Notes: a model not told the origin generated them from the letters alone. Counted from the first letter of the stretch, positions 9,779 through 19,166 are shown. The stretch: DNA of 64,000 nt from Ureibacillus manganicus DSM 26584 (GCF_000772945.1 NZ_JPVN01000005.1:124001-188000), one strand, 5' to 3'. Made by a program: numbers and translations.

Positions 9779-9817
9779 TGTTAAGAGTTTTAAATTGAAA
9801 CAAATTTTATCGAGTAG

Positions 9818-9838
9818 AAGTATACAAGATTTATACTT
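9818..9838. promoter_or_regulatory. Inverted repeat upstream of kynUAB, candidate operator
   Basis: AAGTATA, 7-base spacer, TATACTT: perfect 7-bp arms, about 40 bases before the kynU start and the only clear symmetric site in the operon's leader. No regulator gene is adjacent. Operator function is inference. Confidence 0.5.
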
Positions 9839-9853
9839 AAGGTTTATATATGC

Positions 9854-9889
9854 AAAAAAGGTCGCTCTCTTTCAAGAGGCGACCTTTTT
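9854..9889 (-). terminator. Terminator after ribU
   Basis: Minus strand AAGGTCGCC-TCTTGAAAGAG-AGCGACCTT followed by TTTT; separates ribU from the kyn promoter. Confidence 0.85.
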
Positions 9890-9901
9890 ATTTAATCATT
9901 T

Positions 9902-10486
9902 TTATTTTTGTAATAAGTATTGAGCTCTTTGATTTTCAATCCATGTTTTCATTGTACGGAATAATACTAATGCTACAAACATTAATAGAATTCCTTTAAT
10001 AACATTAAATGGTAAAATCCCTAAAATAATTGTCTCTTTCATATCGAAAGTTCCCCATCCTAATAGGTAAGTGTACATAGGTAGGAATGCAATATAATTT
10101 AAGATACTCATGCCAACTGACATCGTTACTGTCCCAACAACAAGTCCAAATGCCAATCCTTTTAACGAAGTAAATTTTTTATAAATATAATAAACTGGTA
10201 GAATAAATAGAACACCTGTAGCAAAATTTGCCATATGTCCTACAGGTATTCCTGTTGGAGTACCTGAGAAAATCCAGTCTAATAGGTTTTTAAAGAATTC
10301 AACAGTAATACCCGCAATAGGTCCCATTGTAATTGCCGCGATTAAAGGTGGCACATCACTAAAATCAATTTGTAAAAATACTGGGAAACCTGGTAGTGGG
10401 AATTTAATTAGCATCAATACAAATGCAATGCTACTTAACATTCCAATTGTTACGTATGAACGCAACTTCATGTTTTGATTACGCAT
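9902..10486 (-). CDS. ribU: Riboflavin ECF transporter substrate-binding subunit RibU
   Basis: S-component of an energy-coupling-factor transporter that imports riboflavin/FMN with the shared EcfAA'T module encoded elsewhere. 194 residues with about six hydrophobic helices. Characteristic elements are the N-terminal LIKFPLPGFPVFLQIDFSD segment that closes over the flavin, and GPIAGITVEFFKNLLDW. The ATG at 10486 follows AGGAGAG by 7 bases. An FMN riboswitch and a terminator precede it, so high FMN should stop transcription. No rib biosynthesis operon is adjacent, although orphan ribT is 14 kb away. Confidence 0.95.
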   Translation of the reverse strand: MRNQNMKLRSYVTIGMLSSIAFVLMLIKFPLPGFPVFLQIDFSDVPPLIAAITMGPIAGITVEFFKNLLDWIFSGTPTGIPVGHMANFATGVLFILPVYYIYKKFTSLKGLAFGLVVGTVTMSVGMSILNYIAFLPMYTYLLGWGTFDMKETIILGILPFNVIKGILLMFVALVLFRTMKTWIENQRAQYLLQK

Positions 10487-10558
10487 AGATAATCTCTCCT
10501 CTTTGCTGATTCAACTCGCAAGAAGAAAGGACAGTCTCACTTTTCGTTTTCTAAAATG

Positions 10559-10589
10559 AAAAACCCTTATGCAAAGAAGCGCATAAGGG
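10559..10589 (-). terminator. Intrinsic terminator in the ribU leader (riboswitch output)
   Basis: Minus strand CCCTTATGC, loop, GCATAAGGG then TTTTTC, about 70 bases before the ribU start and downstream of the FMN aptamer; expected expression platform for transcription control. Confidence 0.8.
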
Positions 10590-10751
10590 AGAATAGGTAT
10601 AGTTTAATAAACGTCTATTCGGGTAATTTGCATGTTAAAAGTAACCTAAACTGGAGTTTAGATATACTTAAATAAGCATAGTTGTGTGGAAAATTTACAC
10701 AAAAATACTTAAACATACAGTTACCTTTCATTAAAGTACACGAAAGACGAC

Positions 10752-10933
10752 CGTACCTTCACCTTCTCCCATCCAGACTATACTGTCGGCTTTGGAATCG
10801 CACCAAATCCTGCTCTAAACAAGCTCGCGGGCTTAAGAAGTTATTTTGCATAGTCCTCCAATTGAATGGTCAGAATTGCAAACTTCTATTACCGCCGATC
10901 GGGAATTTCACCCTGCCCCGAAGATGAATCATA
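10752..10933 (-). ncRNA. FMN riboswitch (RFN element)
   Basis: Minus strand contains the conserved RFN blocks in order: CTTCGGGGCAGGGTGAAATT, CCCGATCGGCGGT, then AGCCCGCGAGC, GATTTGGTGCGATTCC, AAAGCCGACAGTATAGTC and TGGATGGGAGAAGG. This covers all six stems of the FMN aptamer. It lies about 265 bases upstream of ribU, with an intrinsic terminator in between; the aptamer-terminator distance (about 160 bases) is long. Confidence 0.97.
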
Positions 10934-10955
10934 TTTAATTTAATATTACGAATTC

Positions 10956-10984
10956 ATTATATCTTGTTTCTGGGCATCTGTAAA
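10956..10984 (-). promoter_or_regulatory. Promoter of the FMN riboswitch-ribU transcript
   Basis: Minus strand TTTACA (10984-10979), 17-base spacer, TATAAT (10961-10956), about 25 bases before the aptamer. Confidence 0.7.
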
Positions 10985-11159
10985 GATAATTGTTTGAATT
11001 CGAGATATTTACATTAGTCATGTGAAGTTGTTTAGGGATTTGCTTGGGTTGGCAAGGACAATGTGTAGTTGATCGTGGGAAAGAAGGCGTTGAGGGTATT
11101 GTATGGTCAGTTTGTGGCAAATGGAGAAGTTATATTAGACAATTTTTGTTTTTTAAATA

Positions 11160-11605
11160 TATTCTGATTTGTTGAACACGTCTATGGTACATTCTTTTAA
11201 GTTTCTTTACCTATTTGTCTCGTAGAACGACTCTATGAGACAATTCTCCCTAAATTCTATAGTGTTTTGTCTCATAGAACGGCTCTATGAGACAATTCTT
11301 CCTGGATTCTTTAGCGTAATGTCTCATAGGACTCTATAAGACAATTCTTCTTGGATTCTATAGCGTTTTGTCTCGTAGAACGACTCTATGAGACAATTCT
11401 CCCTAAATTCTTTAGTGTTTTGTCTCGTAGAACGTCTCTATGAGACAATTCTTCCTGGATACTTTAGCCTAATGTCTCATAGAACGACTCTATAAGACAA
11501 TTCTTCTTGGATTCTTTAGCGTTTTGTCTCGTAGAACGTCTCTATGCGACAATTCCTCCTGGCTTTTTTAGCGTTTTGTCTCGTAGAACGTCTCTTATTT
11601 CATTA
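11160..11605. repeat. Tandem palindrome array, 52-bp period (TTGTCTC-rTAGA type)
   Basis: Seven full units and one half unit; hairpins start near 11216, 11268, 11320, 11369, 11421, 11473, 11525 and 11577, spaced 52 bases except one 49-base step where three loop bases are missing. Each hairpin is TTGTCTCRTAGA / TCTATGAGACAA around a short loop containing ACG. Linkers resemble ATTCTTCCTGGATTCTTTAG. Lies downstream of rsiX and upstream of the ribU leader. Short frames inside it are not genes. The flank 10985-11160 shows nothing else. Confidence 0.9.
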
Positions 11606-11670
11606 CAATACTCTCATGGATAGTTTGCTTACATTTTCCATTGCCTCTATGATAATCACCTCTCGCATAA

Positions 11671-11702
11671 AAAAGAAACCCGCGCAACACCGCGCGGGTT
11701 TC
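11671..11702 (-). terminator. Terminator after rsiX
   Basis: Minus strand GAAACCCGCGC-GGTGTT-GCGCGGGTTTC followed by TTTTTT; strong. Confidence 0.92.
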
Positions 11703-11715
11703 ATCCTACATGTCC

Positions 11716-12954
11716 TTATTCAACCAACAATGGCAGCTTATTCGGCCCTACCGGTATTGGTAATGGATTTGTGAAATCAAATCCGCCCCAATCTGATTGT
11801 AAAACGTTTTCGAATTTCACTTCCATATTAAAGCTAGCCGCTGTTAATAAAATACCTTCTATCATTTGCATCGCTGCCACTTGATCGTAACTTAGTAAAT
11901 CAAGCTCAGAAGTAAATTCAACAATGACTGCTTCACCATTAACAGCAACTGTGTAATCTACCCCTGGTAATATAACTGATTGGAAAGGATCAGTTACCAC
12001 CAGTTTCATGTTTTCAAGTGCTTCTATCACAGTTGCATATGATTCACCACCATATGTTGATAAAAATACTGAACCATCATCCTGTGAAATTCTAAAATAA
12101 TTATTTTGAGTAGTTTCAGAGTGTAATTCTATTGGTTTTTCAATTAATCCAGTATGAGCGAATCCTGCAGGTGAACCATCTTCATTTAACAACACAGCTT
12201 GATTATATGATTTAAACGTATCCATTAATGACCTAATATATATACGTTCCGAAGCAGAACCCATATCATAACCATGATCCGGTGGTAGTGTATGGATCAC
12301 CTGATTTCCATTCTCGGAAATCGTTCCTTTATAAGGGTGGTAATCCTGGAAACCAATAGCTTCTTCGTTAAACAATGGAGCATAATAATTATACAGTTCC
12401 ACTCCAGTAGGATCCGGCTTCCCCAAATCTTCCATTACCTGTTCCTTCGGTATTAAAATAGTAAATGGAATGTTGTATGCTTGATCACCCGATAAACCTA
12501 TATGAAAAACAGTGTATCCTTCTAAATCTTCAGGATAAACGGATGTTCTCAAATTCATAGCATTATCATCTGCCATAATGCCAAACTCATTGGAATCAAG
12601 TCCTATTTTAGTTTCAGCAGACTCAGCATTAAATGCATTCATATCAGTAGATTCTTCGCTTGCTTCTCTAGCATCCATCGAACTAGTTGCAACTTCGTTT
12701 TTCCCACTATCCATTTGATTCATAAGTGAAGGAATCATTAGTGCAATTAAGGCAATAGCAGCGACAGTAATTAGCGGAGGAATCCAAGTGCGTTTTTTCT
12801 TAATGGTTACTGTTTTCTCTGAAGGCTCATCATCAAAAACACCATCGTCTTTTAGTCGCTTTAGGATCTCATCTTTTGTTCGATTGTCTTTCATTTTAGG
12901 AACAGAAGAAAGAAGGTCTTCGATTTTGTCGTCATCCCACTTATTTTGACTCAT
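11716..12954 (-). CDS. rsiX: Anti-sigma factor RsiX (membrane regulator of SigX)
   Basis: 412-residue protein with a short cytoplasmic N-terminus (about 1-55) that should hold the ECF sigma factor, one transmembrane helix at about 56-76 (PPLITVAAIALIALMIP), then a large extracellular region. The extracellular part begins with a low-complexity Ser/Glu/Asp segment (80-120), then two copies of a GerMN-like beta/alpha fold, judged by eye. The start overlaps the 3' end of sigX by 14 bases behind AAAGGAGG, the classic sigma/anti-sigma coupling. It is slightly longer than B. subtilis RsiX. Regulated release of SigX by envelope change is the family role. Confidence 0.85.
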   Translation of the reverse strand: MSQNKWDDDKIEDLLSSVPKMKDNRTKDEILKRLKDDGVFDDEPSEKTVTIKKKRTWIPPLITVAAIALIALMIPSLMNQMDSGKNEVATSSMDAREASEESTDMNAFNAESAETKIGLDSNEFGIMADDNAMNLRTSVYPEDLEGYTVFHIGLSGDQAYNIPFTILIPKEQVMEDLGKPDPTGVELYNYYAPLFNEEAIGFQDYHPYKGTISENGNQVIHTLPPDHGYDMGSASERIYIRSLMDTFKSYNQAVLLNEDGSPAGFAHTGLIEKPIELHSETTQNNYFRISQDDGSVFLSTYGGESYATVIEALENMKLVVTDPFQSVILPGVDYTVAVNGEAVIVEFTSELDLLSYDQVAAMQMIEGILLTAASFNMEVKFENVLQSDWGGFDFTNPLPIPVGPNKLPLLVE

Positions 12955-13483
12955 GTGACTTTGCCTCCTTTACAGTGTCATTCGTTAATAACTCCCTTAA
13001 ATGTTTAATCGCTCGATGTTGTGTCGTTTTAACTTTTCCTTCTGTCCAATTTAAGATTTCTGCTGTCTCAGCAATGGAAAGCTCTTGAAAATAGCGCATC
13101 ACAATTACCATTTTTTGATCACCTGTACATTTTTCCAGTGCTAAAAGTAGCTCTTGCATATCGTCGTTTAACTCTACTAATGCATCGGGTGATTTTGTAG
13201 GAGAAACTAGTTGGTTCGTCTCCCAATCAAAGGCATCGAATGTACGCGATGAACGTACTGAACTTTTCCGAAAATAGTCTATTGCAACATTTTTAGCAAT
13301 CGCAAATAGCCATGTTTTTTCAGAACTCTTACCCTCAAAACGATCGTAGGATTTTAACACCCTTACATATACTTCATGCGATAAATCCTCAGCAACTGAG
13401 CGATTTTTCACTAAATAAATTAGAAACTGAAAGACGTCTTGATGGTAAGTATCATACAAACGATGGAAAATGGACTCTTTCAT
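12941..13483 (-). CDS. sigX: ECF RNA polymerase sigma factor SigX
   Basis: 180-residue extracytoplasmic-function sigma factor. Region 2 (VAEDLSHEVYVRVLKSYDRFEG, then TWLFAIAKNVAIDYFRK) binds the -10, and region 4 (VIVMRYFQELSIAETAEILNWTEGKVKTTQHRAIKHLRELL) binds the -35. The position between resE and rsiX equals B. subtilis sigX, which controls cell-surface modification and resistance to cationic peptides. A well-matched ECF promoter 30 bases upstream implies autoregulation. The ATG at 13483 follows GGAGTG. Confidence 0.93.
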   Translation of the reverse strand: MKESIFHRLYDTYHQDVFQFLIYLVKNRSVAEDLSHEVYVRVLKSYDRFEGKSSEKTWLFAIAKNVAIDYFRKSSVRSSRTFDAFDWETNQLVSPTKSPDALVELNDDMQELLLALEKCTGDQKMVIVMRYFQELSIAETAEILNWTEGKVKTTQHRAIKHLRELLTNDTVKEAKSHESK

Positions 13484-13511
13484 CCATAACCACTCCCATT
13501 CTACTAAATTT

Positions 13512-13537
13512 GTCGTTTCAAACTGTTAAAAGTTACG
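13512..13537 (-). promoter_or_regulatory. ECF-type promoter of sigX-rsiX
   Basis: Minus strand CGTAAC (13537-13532), 16-base spacer, CGAC (13515-13512). This fits the TGTAAC-N16/17-CGWC pattern recognised by SigX/SigW-type factors and is 29 bases from the sigX start. Confidence 0.75.
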
Positions 13538-13562
13538 GTATCTAACACTTTTAAATTTTTCC

Positions 13563-13590
13563 AAAAAAGCAGGGAAAATGCATTCCCTGC
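13563..13590 (-). terminator. Terminator after resE
   Basis: Minus strand GCAGGGAATGCATTTTCCCTGC followed by TTTTTT. Confidence 0.88.
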
Positions 13591-13608
13591 TTATTGTAAA
13601 CGAATTCC

Positions 13609-15384
13609 TTATAGTGGTAAATAAAAAGTAAATGTCGTACCCCTACCAACTTCGCTATCTACTTTGATATTCCCTTTATGTGCCTCTACAATATTTCTAG
13701 CAATAGCTAACCCTAAGCCAGTTCCACTTTTTGAGCGGGTTCTTGCTTTATCAGCTTTATAAAAACGCTCAAATACAAATGGAAGATCTTCTCTCGGTAT
13801 TCCTTCACCAGTGTCAGATACATTTATCTTCACATAGGAAAGCTCTACCTCAAGTGAAACTGTCACACTTCCTTCCATCGGTGTATGACGAATCCCATTA
13901 TCGATCAAGTTCGTTAATACTTGTTCAATACGATCCTCATCCAAGTCCACATGTAAGTCATCTGAGAGTTCGGTCTCAAATTCAAGGTGGACATGCTTTT
14001 CTTTTGCGACTTGTGCGAATTTTTGTGTGATTCGTTCAATCACGTGGACAATTGGTATGTTCTCTTTAAATAATGTAACATTGCCTGATTCCATTCTTGC
14101 TAAGTCTAATAGGTCTGAAACAAGTCTTCCCATACGTTGGGACTCATCGTAAATAATACGAATCATTTCGTTTCGTTCTTCTTCACTTGAAACGACGTCA
14201 TCTATAATAGCCTCGGAGTATCCTTGTAGCATTGCAATAGGTGTTCTAAGTTCATGAGACACATTGGCGATAAAGTCCGAACGTAATTTTTCCAATTTCT
14301 TTTGTTCCGTCATATCTCGAATAACTGCAACTGCACCACGAATGGATTGTCCATTATTTTTCAGCGGACTAATTGAAATATTATAACTTGATCCTTTAAT
14401 GTCTAATTCTTCTTCGATTTTATCCTCAAAATCAAGTACATGATCAAGCATATGGTATATTTCATCTGGAATTGGGCTGCCACTCGTAGCATTTTGTTTA
14501 ATGAACCATTTTTGCAATAGTATGTCGGCAGGTGGATTACTTAAAAGAATTGTTCGATCACGATTGAACGTAATTACCGCATCTGTCATAGACGTTAATA
14601 TACTCGATAACTGTTCTTTTTCCTGATTTATCACTTCTAAGTGATGTTTCAGCTGACGGCCCATTTGGTTAAATGCGACCGCTAATTGACCAATCTCATC
14701 GTTTTGTGTGGAAGGTAATTGGCCATCGAATTTCCCTTTAGCTAACTCAAATGCATGTTCACGCATTTTTCTTAACGGTAACGTAATTTTGCTAGATAAG
14801 AAAAATGCAAAGAAAGTAGTTAACAAGAAGGCAATAGCTGCGGATAAAAAGACGATTTTCGTTGTTTGGCTAGTCGTTTTCAAAAGCGCATCAGGGTTTT
14901 GGAAGATAAATATTGCCCCATGGACTTCTGATTCACTTTTTAGCGGATAACCTAAAACGACATAGGATTCTAACTGATCTTTTTCCTTTTGAGAGGGAAG
15001 AATCATTTCATTGATAATCTGTCGATCGGTTTCAAATACTTGTTTAAATGCATCACTAGTTAAAATGTTATTTTGTATTTCTACTTGATTGATCCCTGTT
15101 TGAAATGAGGAAGACACTTCGTTTGGATTTTTTGCGATAAATGCATTAATATCAGCACTTAATAAATCACCAATAATGTCATCTAAAAACTCATCCACTT
15201 CATATTGGTCAACGATGTTGGCAATGGTTGCGGCTGTATTACTTATTGAAGTTTTTGCTTGTTCTTTGTGGTAATTGTCAAAAAACTCAAGCATTAACAC
15301 CGTGAAAATGAATAATACAAATGAAACGAGAAGCAATATGGTTGCCCATAGCTTCCCGACAATACTATTCCATATTCTAGTCAT
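13609..15384 (-). CDS. resE: Sensor histidine kinase ResE
   Basis: 591-residue membrane kinase. Two transmembrane helices (about 12-34 and 176-200) bracket an extracellular sensor; then HAMP (about 200-252), a PAS domain (about 262-360), a HisKA domain with phospho-acceptor SHELRTPIAM, and an HATPase with NLIDNGIRH (N box), DTGEGIP (G1), FERFYKAD (F box) and GTGLGL (G2). It pairs with ResD, whose gene overlaps its start by 8 bases. In B. subtilis ResE responds to oxygen limitation and nitric oxide through the PAS/extracytoplasmic parts and activates respiration genes, including resABC. Confidence 0.96.
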   Translation of the reverse strand: MTRIWNSIVGKLWATILLLVSFVLFIFTVLMLEFFDNYHKEQAKTSISNTAATIANIVDQYEVDEFLDDIIGDLLSADINAFIAKNPNEVSSSFQTGINQVEIQNNILTSDAFKQVFETDRQIINEMILPSQKEKDQLESYVVLGYPLKSESEVHGAIFIFQNPDALLKTTSQTTKIVFLSAAIAFLLTTFFAFFLSSKITLPLRKMREHAFELAKGKFDGQLPSTQNDEIGQLAVAFNQMGRQLKHHLEVINQEKEQLSSILTSMTDAVITFNRDRTILLSNPPADILLQKWFIKQNATSGSPIPDEIYHMLDHVLDFEDKIEEELDIKGSSYNISISPLKNNGQSIRGAVAVIRDMTEQKKLEKLRSDFIANVSHELRTPIAMLQGYSEAIIDDVVSSEEERNEMIRIIYDESQRMGRLVSDLLDLARMESGNVTLFKENIPIVHVIERITQKFAQVAKEKHVHLEFETELSDDLHVDLDEDRIEQVLTNLIDNGIRHTPMEGSVTVSLEVELSYVKINVSDTGEGIPREDLPFVFERFYKADKARTRSKSGTGLGLAIARNIVEAHKGNIKVDSEVGRGTTFTFYLPL

Positions 15385-16093
15385 TGACTACCTCAAATTT
15401 ATAGCCAACGCCCCAAACAGTTACGATCATTTTCGCCGCATTTTCTGAGACACGGTTTAACTTTTCACGTAAACGTTTCACATGCGTATCTACAGTACGA
15501 AGATCTCCGAAGAAATCATAATGCCAAACTTCTTTTAGTAATTGTTCACGGTCAAAAACTTTGTCTGGCGATTTTGCTAAAAAGTATAGCAATTCATATT
15601 CTTTAGGTGTTAAGTTCACTTCTGTTCCATCAGCAGTAACGCGATGTGCATCGTGGTCAATTGTTAAGTGTGGAAATACAACTAAGTCCTTTGATGCAGA
15701 TGTATTTGATACTGGTGAAAATGCTGCTGAACGACGTAAGATTGCTTTCACACGTAATACTACTTCACGTGGACTAAAAGGTTTTACTATGTAATCATCT
15801 GCACCTAGTTCAAACCCTTGAACTCTGTTTGCTTCTTCACCTTTTGCAGTTAAAAGAATTATAGGTGTTACTTTCTTTTCACGAAGTTCTTGGCAAACTT
15901 GAAGCCCATCTTTTTCAGGCATCATAATATCCAATAAAATACAGCTATATTCTTTCTCGAATGCTTTTGCGAGAGCGACTTCACCATTTTCAGCTTCTTC
16001 TACTTCATATCCTTCTCGTTCTAAATACATTTTCAATAAACGACGAATACGATCCTCATCGTCTACGACTAATATAGAAATATTTTCAGACAT
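15377..16093 (-). CDS. resD: Response regulator ResD
   Basis: OmpR/PhoB-type regulator, 238 residues. Receiver with acidic pair (VVDDEDR), phospho-Asp in LLDIMMPEKDG and switch residues in LLTAKGEE and IVKPF; C-terminal winged helix (NLTPKEYELLYFL through TVDTHVKRLREKL). The ATG at 16093 follows GAGGGG; an earlier start adds a short unlikely tail. Partner of ResE in aerobic/anaerobic respiratory control. A 182-base gap from resC holds a hairpin, so resDE may be partly uncoupled from resABC as in B. subtilis. Confidence 0.96.
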   Translation of the reverse strand: MSENISILVVDDEDRIRRLLKMYLEREGYEVEEAENGEVALAKAFEKEYSCILLDIMMPEKDGLQVCQELREKKVTPIILLTAKGEEANRVQGFELGADDYIVKPFSPREVVLRVKAILRRSAAFSPVSNTSASKDLVVFPHLTIDHDAHRVTADGTEVNLTPKEYELLYFLAKSPDKVFDREQLLKEVWHYDFFGDLRTVDTHVKRLREKLNRVSENAAKMIVTVWGVGYKFEVVND

Positions 16094-16162
16094 AGGTTTT
16101 ACCCCTCTCATTCTTCTCTACTATTATTGTACTATTTATGCAAAAAAATGAAAAGAATATAA

Positions 16163-16191
16163 AGCGAAATAGGACTTTTCTCTATTTCGAT
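16163..16191 (-). terminator. Weak hairpin between resC and resD
   Basis: CGAAATAG, 9-base loop, CTATTTCG at 16165-16189, followed on the minus strand by CTTTATATTC rather than a real T-run. Perhaps an attenuator or processing site separating resABC from resDE messages. Confidence 0.4.
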
Positions 16192-16274
16192 CTATAGTTT
16201 AATCTGTTTTACAGCTAAATGTTAAATAGAAAGAAAGCTCTCCCTTATAAGAAGAACTTTCGATAATCCTAATA

Positions 16275-17462
16275 TTATGCGTATGAGTGTAGACCAGCGA
16301 TTACTAAGTTTACTACAACTAGGTTAAAGATAATAATTGCAAAACCGATTAATGCAAGCCATGCACTTTTATTGCCTTCCCAACCTTTTGACAGTCGTAA
16401 GTGAAGGAAAGCTGCATAGAATAACCAAGTAATTAGAGCCCAAACTTCTTTTGGATCCCAACCCCAGAATCGACCCCAAGCCTCTTGTGCCCAAATCATA
16501 GCAAAGACAAGTGCCCCTAATGAGAATACTGGGAATCCAATTAATACAGAACGATAACCAATTTCATCAAATAGTTGTAAGTTCACTTTCTTAACTAATG
16601 GTTTAAGCATGTCAGCTATTCGTCTTCTCGCAATTAATCGAATTAAGATATACAGAATTGTACCAACAATTATTGCCCAAACAACTGTTGTTAATTTTAA
16701 AGCATGGATGAATGCTGGCACTTCAATCATCGGATCCATCGCACCTTCAGTAAGTGTTGCAGATTCATTCATTCCGAAAATCGCAGGAACATTATAAATA
16801 ATTTCTTGTGACATTCCGTTTTTATCTACATAAGAATACTGTGCTTCATAACCAACTGCATTAAATACAGCTGAAGTGACAATATTTCCTAAAATAAGTA
16901 CTAAGAAATATAAAATTGCTTCAAGCCAAAAACGTTGCTTCCCTTTTTTCTTTGTATCAACATCTTTTAACAAATAAATTAGACCTGCAACTGCACTAAT
17001 AGCCAATATTGACTGACCTAATGCTGCTGTAATAACGTGTATCGTTAACCAATGACTTTGTAATGATGGAACTAATGGAGTAACATCTTGCGGGAACATT
17101 CCTGCCCAAGCAATAATTAACAATGCAATTGGTAAAGCTACTAATCCAAGAGCTGTAACACGGTACATAAAGAAAATTAATATAAACGACCCAACTAAGA
17201 ACATACCAAACGCCGTTGTAAATTCGAACATATTACTCACTGGTGCATGTCCTGAATGAATCCAACGTGTGATAAAATATCCTATATGAGATAGGAATCC
17301 TATTATCGTAACTAAAATTGCGAGATTTCCCCATTTGTTAGCACGTTTTTCTGCTCCATCTGGCTTGTTACTTTTAATCGAACCACCGATTAATAGTGTA
17401 GCAATTAAATAAGCAATAAATGCAACTTCTAATAAATTACCACTTAAATCAATTAAACTCAT
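16275..17462 (-). CDS. resC: Cytochrome c biogenesis protein ResC (CcsA-type haem handler)
   Basis: System II cytochrome c maturation protein, 395 residues, about eight transmembrane helices. The tryptophan-rich haem-binding WWD motif is seen as [18 protein letters not shown] (about residues 322-339), with histidines in nearby loops as axial ligands. With ResB it moves haem outward and attaches it to apocytochrome CXXCH sites. It is 33 bases downstream of resB in the same operon. Confidence 0.96.
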   Translation of the reverse strand: MSLIDLSGNLLEVAFIAYLIATLLIGGSIKSNKPDGAEKRANKWGNLAILVTIIGFLSHIGYFITRWIHSGHAPVSNMFEFTTAFGMFLVGSFILIFFMYRVTALGLVALPIALLIIAWAGMFPQDVTPLVPSLQSHWLTIHVITAALGQSILAISAVAGLIYLLKDVDTKKKGKQRFWLEAILYFLVLILGNIVTSAVFNAVGYEAQYSYVDKNGMSQEIIYNVPAIFGMNESATLTEGAMDPMIEVPAFIHALKLTTVVWAIIVGTILYILIRLIARRRIADMLKPLVKKVNLQLFDEIGYRSVLIGFPVFSLGALVFAMIWAQEAWGRFWGWDPKEVWALITWLFYAAFLHLRLSKGWEGNKSAWLALIGFAIIIFNLVVVNLVIAGLHSYA

Positions 17463-17495
17463 AAGGTGTTGTCACCTTTCCTTTTCATATACAAT

Positions 17496-19166
17496 CTAAT
17501 TTTTTTGATCCTCTTGATCGTTTTCTTCATCTTTATCTTTATCTTTTTCATCATCTAACTGGTCAATATACTGTGGTAGATGTGCATGTTCAGTAATAGC
17601 ATCAAGATCTTTCTTAATACTAAACCAGTTTTTGTTTGTATGTGCTGCTAAACGTATTTGCCCATTTTCAAATTGTTGAATCCAAATACGGCGGTGGTTC
17701 CAATAAGATCCTATTGCTAGGCCTAATAAGAAAATAAACCCACCCACAAATAAAATTGGAATTGTTTTGTCCATTCGGATTGTTAATCCTGACATGTTAA
17801 TAGTATCTATCCCTGAAAATGCCATTTTGTACGTGTTATCTCCTGCTGGCTCAACTGTTTGTTGAATCGCAACAAAGCTTATTTCTCCATCTGGATGTTC
17901 TGGTGTAATCATATTAAAAATGAATGCTGGATTATTTGGGTTCGGAGATAACGTTTGTGGTTCACCTTCATTATTAAAACCTGAAAAGTCAGGATAGAAT
18001 TCCATTAGCTCTACTTTAGTATTTTCATCAATTACATATTCTTTTTTTGGATTTCTTAAATCAACTGCTACCTCACCTAATGCTTCACCAGTTTCCTTAT
18101 TCGTTAACTGGAATGACATTTCCTTTAATTCATTTAATCGAAAATCCATTTGATATAGTGCATATCCATTATGCTCTAATGGATGATTTACTCGAATTGA
18201 ATATTCTTTCACCACTTCTAAATTATCAGTTTGTCCTGGTAATGCATCTTCGGCTTGCTTGTATAATACAATATCAGTTTGATAGTTTTTTGCAACCGCA
18301 TTCACACCTTGCTGTATTTGAGCAGTTGTCGGATCATTATCGTGTGTTTCGAAAATAAATTGTTTATTTTCTAAGAAGTAACCTTCCATTCCAGGAATAG
18401 CACGAGTTTCTCCTTCGCGAATCCACATAGACTCATCAACATAGACACCTGGAAATTTGTGCATTAACACGCCAATTAAGAAAATTATTAAACCTACATG
18501 GTTGATATAAGGCCCGTAACGAGAAAATCTTCCTTTTTCAGCCAATAGAGCTTCTCCATCACGACGAACTTTATAATTTAATTTTTTCATTTTTTCTTCT
18601 ACTACATCTAACACTTTAGAAGAATCGCTTGATGGTACATAACCTTCTGCAATAACACGTTGGCGTTTCATAAAACTTTCATGACGACGTACACGTTGAT
18701 TTTTTAAAGATTTATGTAGAGGTATTCCACGGTCAATACTAGCAACGATTATTGATATACCTAACATTGCAACAAGAACAAGATACCAAATTTGGTTGTA
18801 TAAATCAGAAAAACCTAAAGTATAATAAAGCTTTCCAAAACTACCATATGAATCTTCATAGAATGCAGCTCTGCCTGCTTCATTCCCTGCGGCTACAAAC
18901 GCTTCTTGTTTAAGAATTGTCCCAATGGAAGATACGACTAGTGTAATAATAATTAATGCGACCCCTACTTTTACACTAGAAAAGAAATTCCAAACTTTAT
19001 CTACAATTGACTTGTTGTAAGTTTTAGAGCGGATGGCAGAACCGTCGTATTTCATATCTAAAACTTTTTGAGATTTTGCTTCTTCCGTTAATGGTCTACC
19101 ACAGTTTACGCAAATTTTCGTTCCAACAGGGTTTTCATGACCACAAACGCAAACATTTTTTTCCAT
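17496..19166 (-). CDS. resB: Cytochrome c biogenesis protein ResB (Ccs1)
   Basis: System II component, 556 residues. An N-terminal zinc-ribbon-like knuckle (C6, C8, C19, C22: CVCGHENPVGTKICVNCG) is followed by the ResB core SVKVGVALIIITLVVSSIG, four transmembrane helices and a large outer domain between the third and fourth. The C-terminus is strongly acidic/lysine-rich (DDEKDKDKDEENDQEDQ). The zinc knuckle is also present in B. subtilis ResB. Works with ResC and gets reduced apocytochrome from ResA. Confidence 0.95.
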   Translation of the reverse strand: MEKNVCVCGHENPVGTKICVNCGRPLTEEAKSQKVLDMKYDGSAIRSKTYNKSIVDKVWNFFSSVKVGVALIIITLVVSSIGTILKQEAFVAAGNEAGRAAFYEDSYGSFGKLYYTLGFSDLYNQIWYLVLVAMLGISIIVASIDRGIPLHKSLKNQRVRRHESFMKRQRVIAEGYVPSSDSSKVLDVVEEKMKKLNYKVRRDGEALLAEKGRFSRYGPYINHVGLIIFLIGVLMHKFPGVYVDESMWIREGETRAIPGMEGYFLENKQFIFETHDNDPTTAQIQQGVNAVAKNYQTDIVLYKQAEDALPGQTDNLEVVKEYSIRVNHPLEHNGYALYQMDFRLNELKEMSFQLTNKETGEALGEVAVDLRNPKKEYVIDENTKVELMEFYPDFSGFNNEGEPQTLSPNPNNPAFIFNMITPEHPDGEISFVAIQQTVEPAGDNTYKMAFSGIDTINMSGLTIRMDKTIPILFVGGFIFLLGLAIGSYWNHRRIWIQQFENGQIRLAAHTNKNWFSIKKDLDAITEHAHLPQYIDQLDDEKDKDKDEENDQEDQKN

